Positions 43,561 to 53,183 of a stretch of DNA of 64,000 nt are shown piece by piece. Below the pieces are notes generated by a model. That model saw only the letters and a list, made by a program, of their open reading frames with translations, made no database searches and was not told the DNA's origin. Numbering within the stretch: position 1 is the stretch's first letter; each line of letters opens with the position of its first letter. Origin of the DNA: an uncultured Cohaesibacter sp. (GTDB lineage: Bacteria > Pseudomonadota > Alphaproteobacteria > Rhizobiales > Cohaesibacteraceae). The stretch is from NCBI RefSeq assembly GCF_963662805.1, contig NZ_OY759860.1, forward strand, positions 124,001-188,000. Reading direction: 5' to 3'. A program made the position numbers and the translations under genes.

Positions 43561-46265
43561 ATGAACAATCAGGCATTGGGAAAAAGAAGCTTCTGGCAAC
43601 AGGCTAAGTTCTTCATCTGGAACCCGGCAAATCTGCCCGCTGTTATAGCCATTATTGTTGTTCTGGGGGCTGCCTATACGGCGGAACGGATCAACGCAGC
43701 CTCCGAGGCCCGGCAGGAACGGGCCGAGATGCAGAACCGTGCCACGATGATGGCCTTCAGATTGCAGGCACTGCTGTCGCCCAATATCGAACTGACCAGA
43801 GGGCTTGCCAGCACCATCGCGACCGAACCCAACATGCGGCAGGAGCGTTTTTCCGAACTTGCTCGAAGCCTGTTCCACGAAAAAAGCCTCTTGAGGAACA
43901 TCGCCGGAGCACCGGAACTCGTTGTCACCATGATCTATCCACGACGGGGCAACGAGCAGGTTATCGGGTTCGACTATCAAAAAAACATTGCGCAGCGGCA
44001 AATGGCCATTCAAGCCAGAGACGGTGGCATGCCGACACTGGCCGGTCCGGTCAAGCTGATTCAGGGCGGAGAAGGCTTCATTGCGCGCTTCCCGATCCAC
44101 TATAACCATGAAATCCATGGGCTCCAGTTCTGGGGCCTGCTTTCGGCTGTGATATCGACAGATGTCATTTACAGCCAAAGCGGATTACTCGATCAGGACG
44201 ATGTTTCGTTCGCTCTGGTGGGGCGAGACGGGCAGGGCGAGCAGGGATCGCTTTTCTTTGGCTCTAAAGAGATTTTGAATTCCGACCCTGTCGGTGCGCT
44301 GGTGGACTTCGGGTTTGCCCAATGGGAAGTCAAGGCGATCCCGAAGGGCGGCTGGACGACCGGCTATGAAGGCGAGTGGGGTATCCGCACCGCGGCCTTC
44401 CTCGCTTTCCTGCTCATTGTCGTTCCCTTCTTCTTTGTCGGTTGGCTCTATCGGGACCGGCTCTCCCATCTACGCGAAAGGATATTGCGCCAGCAGGCAC
44501 TGAGCGAAGCAAATTCGCGTCTTGAGTTTGCGCTTGATGCGTCGGGCATTGCCGTCTGGGAATATGACATCGAGACGGGTACCACACAGTGGGATCCACG
44601 CATGCTCGAACTGTTTGGACTCGAGGAAGGTGACGCAGACGAGTTCGGGGCCATGAAGTGGATGGAATCTGTGAGCCTCGAAGATCGCTCTTCTCTCATC
44701 GACGTCATCAGGAAGGCCGTTGAAACAGGTGATAAATATCAGCACCAGTTCCGTATCAAGGACAAGAATGGCAAGAACCGGACCTTCAGAACCGTTGGTT
44801 TCTTCTTCGATACACCTGAGGGCGGCAAGCGCCTGATCGGTTCTCAACTGGGACATCAGTGATGATGTCGCCCGCGAGAACGAGCTGTTCGAGGCGCGCG
44901 CCGAAAGTGAGCGCCGCAATCAGGAGCTTGAAGTGGCCAAAGAGCGTCTTGAAGCTCTGGCCATGCATGACTTCCTGACCAGACTGCCCAATCGTCGCTT
45001 CCTCGATGAAAAGCTCAGTGGCAGCGAACACCATCCGTCGTGCCTCACCGACACACTCCATCTGCTTAAAATTGATCTCGATGGCTTCAAGGAGATCAAC
45101 GACAGCTTCGGCCATGCGGCTGGGGACATCATGTTGCTCAGAACCGCAGACATGCTCAGATCCTCTCTGCTCGAAGGCGAGTTTGCTGCGCGCGTCGGTG
45201 GCGACGAATTTGTCGTGCTGTGCGACAGCGATCAGGACCCGTCCCGGCCGGAAAATCTGGCGAAAGATTTTATCGAGCGGATCCAGCAGCCAATCGAGTA
45301 CAAGGGACAGACCTGCCGTCTGGGCATGAGCATCGGCATTTCGAACGGTCGTGATGCCAACTGGGATGTCGACAAGCTGCTCAGCAACGCCGATCTTGCG
45401 CTCTATCAGGCCAAGCAAAAGGGCAAGGGCTGCATGGAGATGTTCTCAGAGCCGCTCTACCAGAAAGCCCGCAAGCGCAAGGAATTGGCGGATGACCTTC
45501 TTCGTGCGATCGACAACCGCGAATTCATCGCGCACTTCCAGGGGCAATATTGCGCAAACAGCCACAAGCTGATCGGTGCCGAAGCGCTCGCCCGCTGGAA
45601 CCATCCCGAACGAGGCGTACTGCCGCCATCCGATTTCATCGACTTGGCCGAAGATTCTGGGTGTGACCGGAGAGATTGACGAGATCATCCTCGAACACAC
45701 CATCGAGGCAAAAAGCTACTGGGCTGAACGTGGGCTTGAATTGCCACGGGTGTCGGTAAATGTGTCAGCCAAACGTTTGGGCGACAAGGATCTGGTTACC
45801 CGCCTGAAGAAGCTCGACTTCGACTGGAGCAGCCTCACATTCGAGCTGGTTGAATCAACCTTCCTTGATCGCAGCGATGCGCAAGTCGCAGCCAACATCA
45901 AGCAAATCCGGAGCATGGGTATCGAAGTGGAAATTGATGACTTCGGAACCGCCTATGCGTCCATTGTCAGCCTGACACACCTGTTGCCGCATCGTCTCAA
46001 GATCGATCGCCAGCTGATCACGCCGGTGATCGAGAGTGCAGACCAGCGTGAGCTTGTCCATTCCATCATCCAGATCGGCCGCACCTTTGGCATCGGTGCC
46101 GTTGCCGAAGGCGTGGAAAGCATGACCCATGCGGAGATCCTGCAGATGATGGGCGTCGAGGTGCTGCAAGGCTATGCCCTTTGCCCACCGCTCGATCGCG
46201 AAAGCTTTCTTGAACACAATCTGGCGCGGTTGCATGACCGGCAGGCCATGATTTCTGCCATTTAG
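43561..46265 (+). CDS. CHASE-PAS-GGDEF-EAL c-di-GMP signalling protein, two frameshifts as sequenced
   Basis: Corrected for one extra base near 44843-44845 and one T at 45655-45656, this encodes 900 residues. A membrane helix is followed by a periplasmic CHASE sensor domain (residues about 70-250, PELVVTMIYPRRG), a second helix (FLAFLLIVVPFFFVGWLY), a PAS domain ending IGSNWDISDDV, and a short coiled coil. GGDEF follows with RVGGDEFVVL intact. EAL has AEALARWNHPERG, NVSAKRLGD, ELVEST, IDDFGTAYAS and AEGVES. Both catalytic motifs are present, so it could make and break c-di-GMP. As written the chain ends after PAS at 44862. It might influence Tad pilus use, but nothing shows it directly. Confidence 0.85.
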
Positions 46266-46326
46266 TTCAATGCCTCGTCTGGCTCTTTCGGGCCTTATCA
46301 GACAGTCAGTATAGTGCACAAACACA

Positions 46327-46350
46327 AAAGAGGCCCGTTAAGGGCCTCTT
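46327..46350 (-). terminator. Terminator between the GGDEF-EAL and metallo-hydrolase genes
   Basis: AAGAGGCCC-GTTAA-GGGCCTCTT is a perfect nine-base-pair hairpin between convergent genes. The minus-strand end is T-rich, so it best serves the metallo-hydrolase, and may work both ways. Confidence 0.75.
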
Positions 46351-46378
46351 GATGTTCTGGGGGCGATGTTGGCGCCTG

Positions 46379-47304
46379 TCAGCCCATCAGCTGATAGCTG
46401 ACAGGTACATAGCGGAAGCCATCGCCATTGGTTTCCACAAACCCGGCGGCCGGGAAAGGCATGTGATAACCGATCAGCGGAATGCGATCCGTCGCCAGCA
46501 TGCCAAGAACCTTGCGGCGGGATTTGGCGGCCATTTCCTTGTCCATGTCGAAGCGGACTTCCCAGTCGGGATAGGCCAGCGACCAGACATAATGGTTGGC
46601 AAGGTCGGCCATCAGCAGAAGCTGCTTGTCATCGCTATCGAGCATGAAGGTCATGTGGCCGGGTGTGTGGCCGGGAGCAGCCATTGCCGTGATGCCCGGT
46701 GCAAACGCTGTCGCCATCGGACAGGAAGGTCATTTTCTCCGCCAAAGGCTTCACATTCTTTGCAAAGCCCTCATTGTCGGTTTTGGACCAGTGGTCATAC
46801 TCGACTTGCCCGGTCAGGAAAGCCGCATTCTCGAACGTTGGCGCGCCTTCATTCATCAGGCCGCCGATGTGATCGCCATGCATGTGGGTGATCACCACAT
46901 GGGTGACGTCGGCCGGTTTGGTGCCGGCTTCGGCAAGAGCGGCAGTGACGCCAGCAGCATTGAGGCCCGTGTCGAACAGGATCACATTGTCACCACTGCG
47001 CACCAGCGACGGCGTGAAATAGAAACTGGGCCACGTCCGTTCCGATGAAATTGGCTTCGCTGACCTTGGCAAATTCCTCATCGGAAGCGTTCAGGCCGAA
47101 AATGCCATGCGGATTGTCGCGTGGTGCGGAGCCAGCGAGCAGGGCCACCACCTCGAGAGAGCCGACCTTGTAGCCGCGGGCTTTTGCCATCGGCAGCTTC
47201 GGTTTCATCTCTTCACTTGCGATAGAAGACTTGGGTAGGGTCATGGCACCTGCCGTGCCGACGGCCGCGAGCATAGCTGTGCGGCGATTGATGGAAAACG
47301 TCAC
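46379..47304 (-). CDS. Metallo-beta-lactamase-fold hydrolase, exported, two frameshifts as sequenced
   Basis: With one base removed from each of two AAA runs (plus-strand 47023-47025 and 46703-46705) the protein has 307 residues. A Tat-like leader (NRRTAMLAAVGTAGAM) is followed by the metal motif VVITHMHGDHIGG (HxHxDH), then APGHTPGHMTFML and MADLANHYVW. A GTG start at 47304 has GGGAGAAGAG upstream; a longer start at 47352 is possible. The type resembles MBL hydrolases of the AHL-lactonase/alkylsulfatase-like superfamily, but the substrate is unknown. As written, no frame covers the whole domain. Confidence 0.8.
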
Positions 47305-47684
47305 GTCTCTTCTCCCATGTAGCATCTGACGCCTCAGCTTCGATTGCTTCATACGTCATGTGATCGCTTGACGGTTTGGCGGACTGGTGATGCGCCACGC
47401 CCGAAAATTGGGTAAAGCGCTTTCCAGCCTCGATACGATTGGAGTCCGAAGTGGCCAGCGCCGGATCGGGTCTCGTTTGCTATACGAAAAAACTAGTGTC
47501 GGATGTTCAGGATAGCAAAACAATTGCTTGTGAACCCGCTTGGGTGCAATTGCATGGCGCATCAGACATCCACGAACTGCAAGAAACGAATAGAAAAATT
47601 TTTTTGCCGGGTTAACTCTAAGCCAAACAATTGGATCGTAAGCTGTCCATAACAAGCAGACCAAGGGCAGCGGCGAGACTTTTC
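47305..47684. promoter_or_regulatory. 380-base divergent interval between metallo-hydrolase and acyltransferase
   Basis: No gene or RNA was recognised. It should contain promoters for both flanking genes. The AATTGC motif recurs (around 47520 and 47547), without clear symmetry. Confidence 0.35.
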
Positions 47685-48834
47685 ATGACGGCAAGCAACA
47701 CAGATCAGCCTGACCATAGGCCCCTGTTTCGTCTCTTCGCCCTCTGGCGCCTGATCGCCGCCGTCGCGGTGATGTTCTACCATCTCGGGCTATATGGCCC
47801 CTCCTGAATTTCAGATGCTCTCCAGAGATCTCGAGCAGCTCAATGATATGCTCGACATGTTCTTTGTCGTCTCGGGCTTTCTGATCTTCAGTTTCTATAG
47901 CGACCGCATCCAGTCCTTCGGCGATTATCTGGCTTTTCTGGTTCGTCGGGTTGCCCGCCTTTATCCCTTGCATCTGTTGACACTTGCAGGGTTCTGCGCC
48001 GTGTGGCTGGCGGTTGGTCTTGGTCTCGTAAACGCCAAGATGACCGAAACCTATTCCTTTGTTGATCTGCTTCAGGAACTGCTGATGATCAACGCCTGGG
48101 GGCTGACCGATACCCTCTCGTTCAACTATGTCTCCTGGTCCCTGTCGGCGGAATGGTTTGCTTATCTCATGTTCCCGCTGGTGCTTGCTATTTGGCGCAG
48201 GGCCGGGACGGGCGGTCTGATCGGGCTCTTGATCATGACCGTGATTGCCCTCGAAGTGCTGACATGGATTGGCTTCATGCCGTTCCCATCTTGGCTGGAG
48301 GCGACCACATGGGGCGCCTATCGGGTCTTTGCGGATTTCGTGCTTGGCGCAACCATTTGCGTGCTGGCCCATCGCCGCTACACCCAGATCCGTAGCCAGT
48401 GGTGGCCATGGGTTGGCTATGCCGTCGCCGTTTTCACTCTGATCTCGGATCCTGCGTGGGGCTATCTCGGCATGATCGCCATTGCGCTGGCGCTGTTTTT
48501 GGCCGCTCAGGTGGAGATCAACGCTCCCGAGAGGACGAAATATCTCAATCCTCTCATGCCTCTGGCTGCAGTCTCGTTCGGAATTTACATGTGGCACCCG
48601 CTGGTCGCCAGTGCCGTCATCGGCCTTGCCTGGAACCGTTGGCTGTTGCCCCAGTTCGGAACGCCCTTCATGGTCGCCGTGATGATCACGGTTGCCCTGT
48701 CATTGATCATCAGCCTGCTGTCAGCCCGCTATTTCGAGGCCCCGATCCGCAAGCGCATTGTGGACTGGCAAGAGCGCCGGGAAGGCAAGCGCAAGCGTAG
48801 CGACGTGGCGATGGCCTCGACCGCCGCCGAATGA
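47685..48834 (+). CDS. Acyltransferase 3 family membrane protein, frameshifted as sequenced
   Basis: The start at 47685 gives an N-terminus reading LFRLFALWRLIAAVAVMFYH. The frame breaks in GGG (47787-47789), and removal of one G continues YMAPPEFQMLSRD. The corrected protein has 382 residues with about ten membrane helices, the catalytic His in MFYHLG, and FFVVSGFLIFSF and SLSAEWFAYLMFP motifs of the OafA/acyltransferase 3 family. Members O-acylate sugars of LPS, exopolysaccharide or peptidoglycan. Its target here is unknown. The stop lies 9 bases from the convergent nudC stop. Confidence 0.83.
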
Positions 48835-48843
48835 GTTGAGGCT

Positions 48844-49836
48844 TCAGCCTGCATCGACCCAGTAGCGGATAAGCCATGCCGCAATCGAGAAACGCCCCGG
48901 GATATGCGGCAGGCCGCTGCTTGAATCCCGGCGCATCATCTCCCGCACTTCGTCACGCGTGAACCAACGCGCCTCGGTCAGCTCGGTGGGGTCGATGGAA
49001 ATGCCCGAGCTTTGCGCCTCGGCAAAGCACCCCAGCATCAGCGAAGACGGAAACGGCCATGGTTGGCTGGTGAGATATTGCACCGCCCCGATCTTGATCC
49101 CCGCTTCTTCCTCGATCTCGCGTCTCACCGCATGTTCAAGGGTCTCGCCCTGTTCCATGAAACCGGCAAGGGTCGAATACATCGGCGTATCAAAGCGCGT
49201 GTGGTGACCGAGCAGGCACCGCTCAACCCCCATCTCGTCGCGATGGATGGCAAGCATGATGACGACCGGATCGGTCCGGGGAAAATGCATCGCCGAACAG
49301 TTCGGGCAGTCCCGCCGAGCGCCCGCAAGGGCGACCTCTGTGCGTGACCCGCATTTGGGGCAGAAGGGGTGGTTTTCATGCCATGAGAGCAGACTGTGCG
49401 CTTGCGCCACGGAGCCAAGCTGATCCGGAGGCAAAAGGCCCTTGAGCCCCACGCCGCGCACTGTCTCGAGAAGAAAATCCCGGTCGTCCTCCAGTGCCTT
49501 TAGCGCTTCGTTCTTGAGGCGGGTGGCAAGCCGTGGCGCGTTGTTCTCTTCCGGGTCACATCCCAGCAGGATGACGCGATCCATTCTTGCCCCGAGCCGG
49601 TCCGCCTGTTCTGCGCAAAAGAGAGGATCGTGCCGCCCGTCATGCTCCCTCAGCAACAGCTGATCACCGTCGAACAGATAATAGCGGGCCTCTGGCACGG
49701 CCTTCATGCGTTCAAGTGTCGTCTCGTCCCGTGATTCTGTGTCCCGATCGAGGCGATTGTGCGCATAGCCCAGACCTTCGAAGGATGGCAGCGAATGGGA
49801 AAAGGCAAAGAAGTCGTCGGAGGCAATGTCATCCAT
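48844..49836 (-). CDS. nudC: NADH pyrophosphatase / NAD-capped RNA hydrolase
   Basis: This 330-residue Nudix hydrolase splits NAD(H) into NMN and AMP and removes NAD caps from RNA. An N-terminal domain precedes a zinc ribbon (CPKCGSRTEV and CPNCSAMHFPR). The Nudix box GFMEQGETLEHAVRREIEEE is complete, and the NADH-specific SQPWPFPSSLM motif lies just after it (residues about 258-268). All diagnostic residues are present. NAD salvage genes lie about 9 kb away but are not linked by operon structure. Confidence 0.93.
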   Translation of the reverse strand: MDDIASDDFFAFSHSLPSFEGLGYAHNRLDRDTESRDETTLERMKAVPEARYYLFDGDQLLLREHDGRHDPLFCAEQADRLGARMDRVILLGCDPEENNAPRLATRLKNEALKALEDDRDFLLETVRGVGLKGLLPPDQLGSVAQAHSLLSWHENHPFCPKCGSRTEVALAGARRDCPNCSAMHFPRTDPVVIMLAIHRDEMGVERCLLGHHTRFDTPMYSTLAGFMEQGETLEHAVRREIEEEAGIKIGAVQYLTSQPWPFPSSLMLGCFAEAQSSGISIDPTELTEARWFTRDEVREMMRRDSSSGLPHIPGRFSIAAWLIRYWVDAG

Positions 49837-49974
49837 GGAACTGAACCGTATGCAGTGGAAGAATTGAGGGCCCGAAGGTCTGAAGGTCCGGGGGCCTGCA
49901 AGGGAGGGCTTTCGTGCGCTTTCTTTTACGCGCCTCCGAACCCCATATGCAAGCGGTCTGTCTCAGACACCGTA

Positions 49975-50382
49975 TCAGAGCAGTGCAGTTTGCAACGCTT
50001 CGATCATTGCTTCTGCCTCTTCGTCCCCATAGGCTCTCGTCGGCAATTTGCCCCAGATCGGGCCGGGCCATGCCGCATCGCCTTCTGTGCGGGCGATCAC
50101 ATGCACATGAAGCTGGCGCACCTGATTGCCAAGCTGGGCCACATTGAGCTTGTCGCAGCCCGTCACCTGTTTGAGAGCGTGGGACACCTGACGGATCTCA
50201 TCCATCAGCAGGTGCTGCTCCTGCCGTGCCAGATCAATGAGTTCAACCAGACCGTCCCGCTTTGGAACCATGAGCAGCCAGGGAAAATTGGCATCATTCA
50301 TCAAGCGGACAGTCGTCAGCTCCAGCTCGGCCAGCGGCAGGCTGTCACCCTCCAACTGGGGATCAAGTGTGAATTCTGCCAT
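49975..50382 (-). CDS. HIT-family protein
   Basis: This 135-residue histidine-triad protein has a core motif QLHVHVIARTEGDAAWP. The first His of the usual H-x-H-x-H triad is Gln, while the nucleophilic middle His and the last His remain, so catalysis may be kept. PWLLMVPKRDGLVELIDL and KLNVAQLGNQVRQLH match the alphaproteobacterial HIT subgroup. These are usually nucleotide hydrolases or transferases. It faces away from the SRP RNA gene. Confidence 0.85.
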   Translation of the reverse strand: MAEFTLDPQLEGDSLPLAELELTTVRLMNDANFPWLLMVPKRDGLVELIDLARQEQHLLMDEIRQVSHALKQVTGCDKLNVAQLGNQVRQLHVHVIARTEGDAAWPGPIWGKLPTRAYGDEEAEAMIEALQTALL

Positions 50383-50433
50383 TGCGGATCTCCTATCTTG
50401 TGAGACTTTTTAACGAGGATCATGCTCTGCCCC

Positions 50434-50462
50434 TTGCTTTAGCATGCAACAAGTGACATATG
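50434..50462 (+). promoter_or_regulatory. Candidate promoter of the SRP RNA gene
   Basis: TTGCTT (50434-50439) and CATATG (50457-50462) are separated by 17 bases. The -10-like element ends four bases before the start of the RNA stem, so spacing fits a sigma-70-type promoter. The match to consensus is moderate. Confidence 0.5.
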
Positions 50463-50465
50463 AAC

Positions 50466-50571
50466 AAGTGGAAGGTTGGCAATGGACGTTCCCCTCGCCA
50501 ACCGGGTCAGGTCCGGAAGGAAGCAGCCCTAACGAGTTTAGAGCGGGTCATCTGTTCAGCCTTCCACTTTT
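50466..50571 (+). ncRNA. ffs: Signal recognition particle RNA (small bacterial 4.5S type)
   Basis: The conserved domain IV core is present: GGTCAGGTCCGGAAGGAAGC and then AGCCCTAACG. The ends pair, AAGTGGAAGG at 50466-50475 with CCTTCCACTT at 50560-50569, giving the expected closed hairpin of about 105 bases. This RNA binds Ffh and directs membrane proteins to the translocon. The position just upstream of dnaX is conserved in many alphaproteobacteria. Confidence 0.95.
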
Positions 50572-50746
50572 CCCCCAATTTGTGATCTTTGCAAACCCGC
50601 GATAGACGGGCTTTTGGCATGTCTTGCGCGTGGCTCTGCCGTGCTGTCAACAGGCAGGGCTCCTTGGCGACAAGAAACGTGACGCACCAACGATTCCTCT
50701 GCTATGGATGGGACTTCAGGTCACAAAGGTGAACAAGGACATTTCG

Positions 50747-52714
50747 ATGGACGGTCAGGATCTTCAATCCCGCGAAGGATATCGCGTGCTGGCGCGGAAA
50801 TACCGCCCCGCGAGCTTTGAAGATATGGTCGGCCAGGGCCCGATGATTCGCACCCTGACCAATGCGTTCGCGACCGGACGCATCGCGCAGGCCTACATGT
50901 TGACCGGCGTGCGAGGGGTGGGCAAGACCACCACGGCCCGCATTCTGGCCCGCGCGCTCAATTATGAAATCCCCGGCGAGATCAACCAGCCCACCATCGA
51001 CATGGACCGCATAGGCACCCATTGTCAGGCCATTATGGAAGGTCGGCACGTCGACATCATGGAAATGGACGCCGCCTCCCACACCTCGATCAACGACATC
51101 CGCGAGATCATCGAGGCGGCGCGCTACAAACCGGTCAGCGCACGCTACAAGGTCTACATCATCGACGAAGTGCACATGCTCTCCACCGCCGCCTTCAACG
51201 GTCTTCTGAAGACTCTTGAGGAGCCGCCGGAACATGTGAAGTTCATTTTCGCGACAACCGAGATTCGCAAGGTGCCGGTGACGGTGCTCTCACGCTGTCA
51301 GCGCTTTGACCTGCGCCGCATCGAGGCCGTCGATATGGCGGGCTACATGCGCAAGATCTGCGACAAGGAGCAGGTCGAGATCGAGGACGATGCCTTGCAG
51401 ATGATCGCAAGGGCAGGTGAGGGCTCGGTGCGCGATTCCCTGTCTCTGCTCGATCAGGCGATTTCGCACGGTGCGGGCAAGATCACCACCGAGACCACCC
51501 GCCAGATGCTCGGCCTTGCCGATAGGGCGCGGATCATCGATCTGTTCGAAGCGCTGATGAAGGGCGATATCGCCACCGCGCTCGAGGAAATGAAGGCGCA
51601 ATATGACATTGGTGCAGAGCCTGCGGTGGTGCTGTCCGATCTTGCCGACTTTGTCCATCTGGTCACCCGCCTCAAGCTGACCCCGGATGCCCAGTCCGAT
51701 GCGGCGGCGACCGAAGCAGAGAAAATCCGCGGCAGGGACTTCGCCGGACAGCTATCCGTGCGCGTCTTGTCCCGCGCCTGGCAGATGTTGCTCAAGGGTC
51801 TGGCCGAGGTTCAGACCTCGCCGCGCCCGCTGGCCTCTGCCGAAATGGTGCTGGTGCGCCTCGCCTATGTCGCCGATCTGCCGACCCCGGACGAGGCCCT
51901 GCGCCATCTTACAAATCGTGACTATCGCCCGCCGATGCCAACGGGAGCCGGATCGGGGCCCTCTCGTCCTCCGGATGCTGCCGTGCCGCCGTCCGAGGAT
52001 CCATCGGCCCTCGCCTCCGATCCGGGGCCAATGCCTTCCGGCCATCATGGTCCCACGGCAATGCAGGCAACCGGTGGGAGCGCCACGCCAGCCTCAAGGC
52101 CCGAGCAAAAGCTTGGCCACGCCGAACCCGCCAAAAGCGAGAAGGCAGACCTGAGGTTGGTCGCCAGCAACAATGCCGTCGATGTCGCCCGCAACACGCC
52201 ATCCGAGCCTCGCGCCCCGAGGCCGAGCGCTCCCGTGCGTCCGGTCATCACGCGCTTCGAGCATATCGTCGCGATGGCCAAGCAGAACCGCGACATCGCC
52301 TTGCAGCTGACGCTGGAATCGTCCGTCCGCCCGGTCAGCCTTGATCAGGGGCGGCTGGTGATTGCCTATGACGGCTTTGACGGCGAGGCCTTCCAGACCA
52401 AGCTCTCGCGCAAGCTCGGCGACTGGACCGGCGAGCGCTGGATTGTCGAGCTGTCGGGTGAGGGTGGCGGCGCCACGATCACCGAACGCAAGGAAGAGCG
52501 CGAGCGCCTCGTCCGCGAAGAGGCCGACCATCACCCGCTGGTCGAGGCGGTGCGAAACCTCTTCCCTGGCTCCAAGATTGTCGACGTGCGCATCAACCGT
52601 GATTTCGAGGAGGACTTCCTCGCACCGGCAGCCGAGGAGCTGCTTGAGGAAGAGCCGGACGGGACCTTGCTGCCACCAGCCGATGATCACTTCGGGCTGG
52701 ATGAGGATTTGTAG
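50747..52714 (+). CDS. dnaX: DNA polymerase III subunit gamma/tau
   Basis: This 655-residue clamp-loader ATPase reads LARKYRPASFEDMVGQGPMI, Walker A TGVRGVGKTTTARILARAL, Walker B YIIDEVHMLS and the SRC motif in LSRCQRFDLRR. A Pro/Ser-rich linker leads to the tau C-terminus. The zinc module between Walker A and B has only one Cys (HCQAIMEG) instead of four, a state I recall from other rhizobial DnaX proteins. The start at 50747 (MDGQDLQSREG) has AAGGAC upstream; longer in-frame starts to 50624 lack a good site. No obvious A-rich slippery sequence for gamma production was found. Confidence 0.93.
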   Translation: MDGQDLQSREGYRVLARKYRPASFEDMVGQGPMIRTLTNAFATGRIAQAYMLTGVRGVGKTTTARILARALNYEIPGEINQPTIDMDRIGTHCQAIMEGRHVDIMEMDAASHTSINDIREIIEAARYKPVSARYKVYIIDEVHMLSTAAFNGLLKTLEEPPEHVKFIFATTEIRKVPVTVLSRCQRFDLRRIEAVDMAGYMRKICDKEQVEIEDDALQMIARAGEGSVRDSLSLLDQAISHGAGKITTETTRQMLGLADRARIIDLFEALMKGDIATALEEMKAQYDIGAEPAVVLSDLADFVHLVTRLKLTPDAQSDAAATEAEKIRGRDFAGQLSVRVLSRAWQMLLKGLAEVQTSPRPLASAEMVLVRLAYVADLPTPDEALRHLTNRDYRPPMPTGAGSGPSRPPDAAVPPSEDPSALASDPGPMPSGHHGPTAMQATGGSATPASRPEQKLGHAEPAKSEKADLRLVASNNAVDVARNTPSEPRAPRPSAPVRPVITRFEHIVAMAKQNRDIALQLTLESSVRPVSLDQGRLVIAYDGFDGEAFQTKLSRKLGDWTGERWIVELSGEGGGATITERKEERERLVREEADHHPLVEAVRNLFPGSKIVDVRINRDFEEDFLAPAAEELLEEEPDGTLLPPADDHFGLDEDL

Positions 52715-52758
52715 CTTGAACCGGTCGGTTCGGACCTCATATAGATTTCAGTGACAAT

Positions 52759-52792
52759 GAAGGCCCGGTCGCCCGTGGCAAGGCCGGGCTTT
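52759..52792 (+). terminator. Hairpin between dnaX and ybaB
   Basis: GCCCGG (52763-52768) and CCGGGC (52784-52789) pair around a 15-base loop, followed by TTT. It is weak as a terminator and may only attenuate read-through. Confidence 0.35.
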
Positions 52793-52831
52793 CGCAAGCG
52801 ATGACGCGGAACAAAAAGGGGAATGATCATC

Positions 52832-53152
52832 ATGGACATGATGAAGATGATGAAGAAGGCCAAGGAAATGCAGGCCAAAATGGCCGAGATGCAGGAACAG
52901 GTGGCCGAAATGGAAGCAACCGGCGTGTCCGGTGGTGACATGGTCAAGGTGACCCTCTCCGGCAAAGGCGAGATGAAGTCCCTGTCCATCGATCCGTCTC
53001 TGGTCAGCCCCGACGATGCCGAGATCCTCGAGGATCTCATCATCGCCGCTCACAATGACGCAAAGGCAAAGGTCGAGGCCGCAATGCAGGAAAAAATGCA
53101 GTCGATGGCCAGCGATCTTGGCCTTCCTGCCGGCATGAACCTTCCATTCTGA
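52832..53152 (+). CDS. YbaB/EbfC nucleoid-associated protein
   Basis: This 106-residue DNA-binding dimer starts MDMMKMMKKAKEMQAKMAEM with the typical Met/Lys-rich helix. The conserved VSGGDMVKVTLSGKGEMKSL strand region and a second helix follow. The start at 52832 sits about ten bases after AAGGGG; the ATG at 52823 is too close to that site. Its place between dnaX and recR is conserved across bacteria. Confidence 0.9.
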   Translation: MDMMKMMKKAKEMQAKMAEMQEQVAEMEATGVSGGDMVKVTLSGKGEMKSLSIDPSLVSPDDAEILEDLIIAAHNDAKAKVEAAMQEKMQSMASDLGLPAGMNLPF

Positions 53153-53183
53153 TCCTGACGTCTGCGGTGAAAGAGCTGATCCG

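Noticed and set aside
41463..47789. Programmed frameshifting as explanation for the broken genes
   Set aside because: The events are in unrelated families, at different motifs, without slippery heptamers or a common downstream structure. Sequence error explains them better.
50747..52714. A tau/gamma translational slippage site in dnaX
   Set aside because: No A-AAA-AAG-like heptamer was seen in the region between the ATPase core and the linker.
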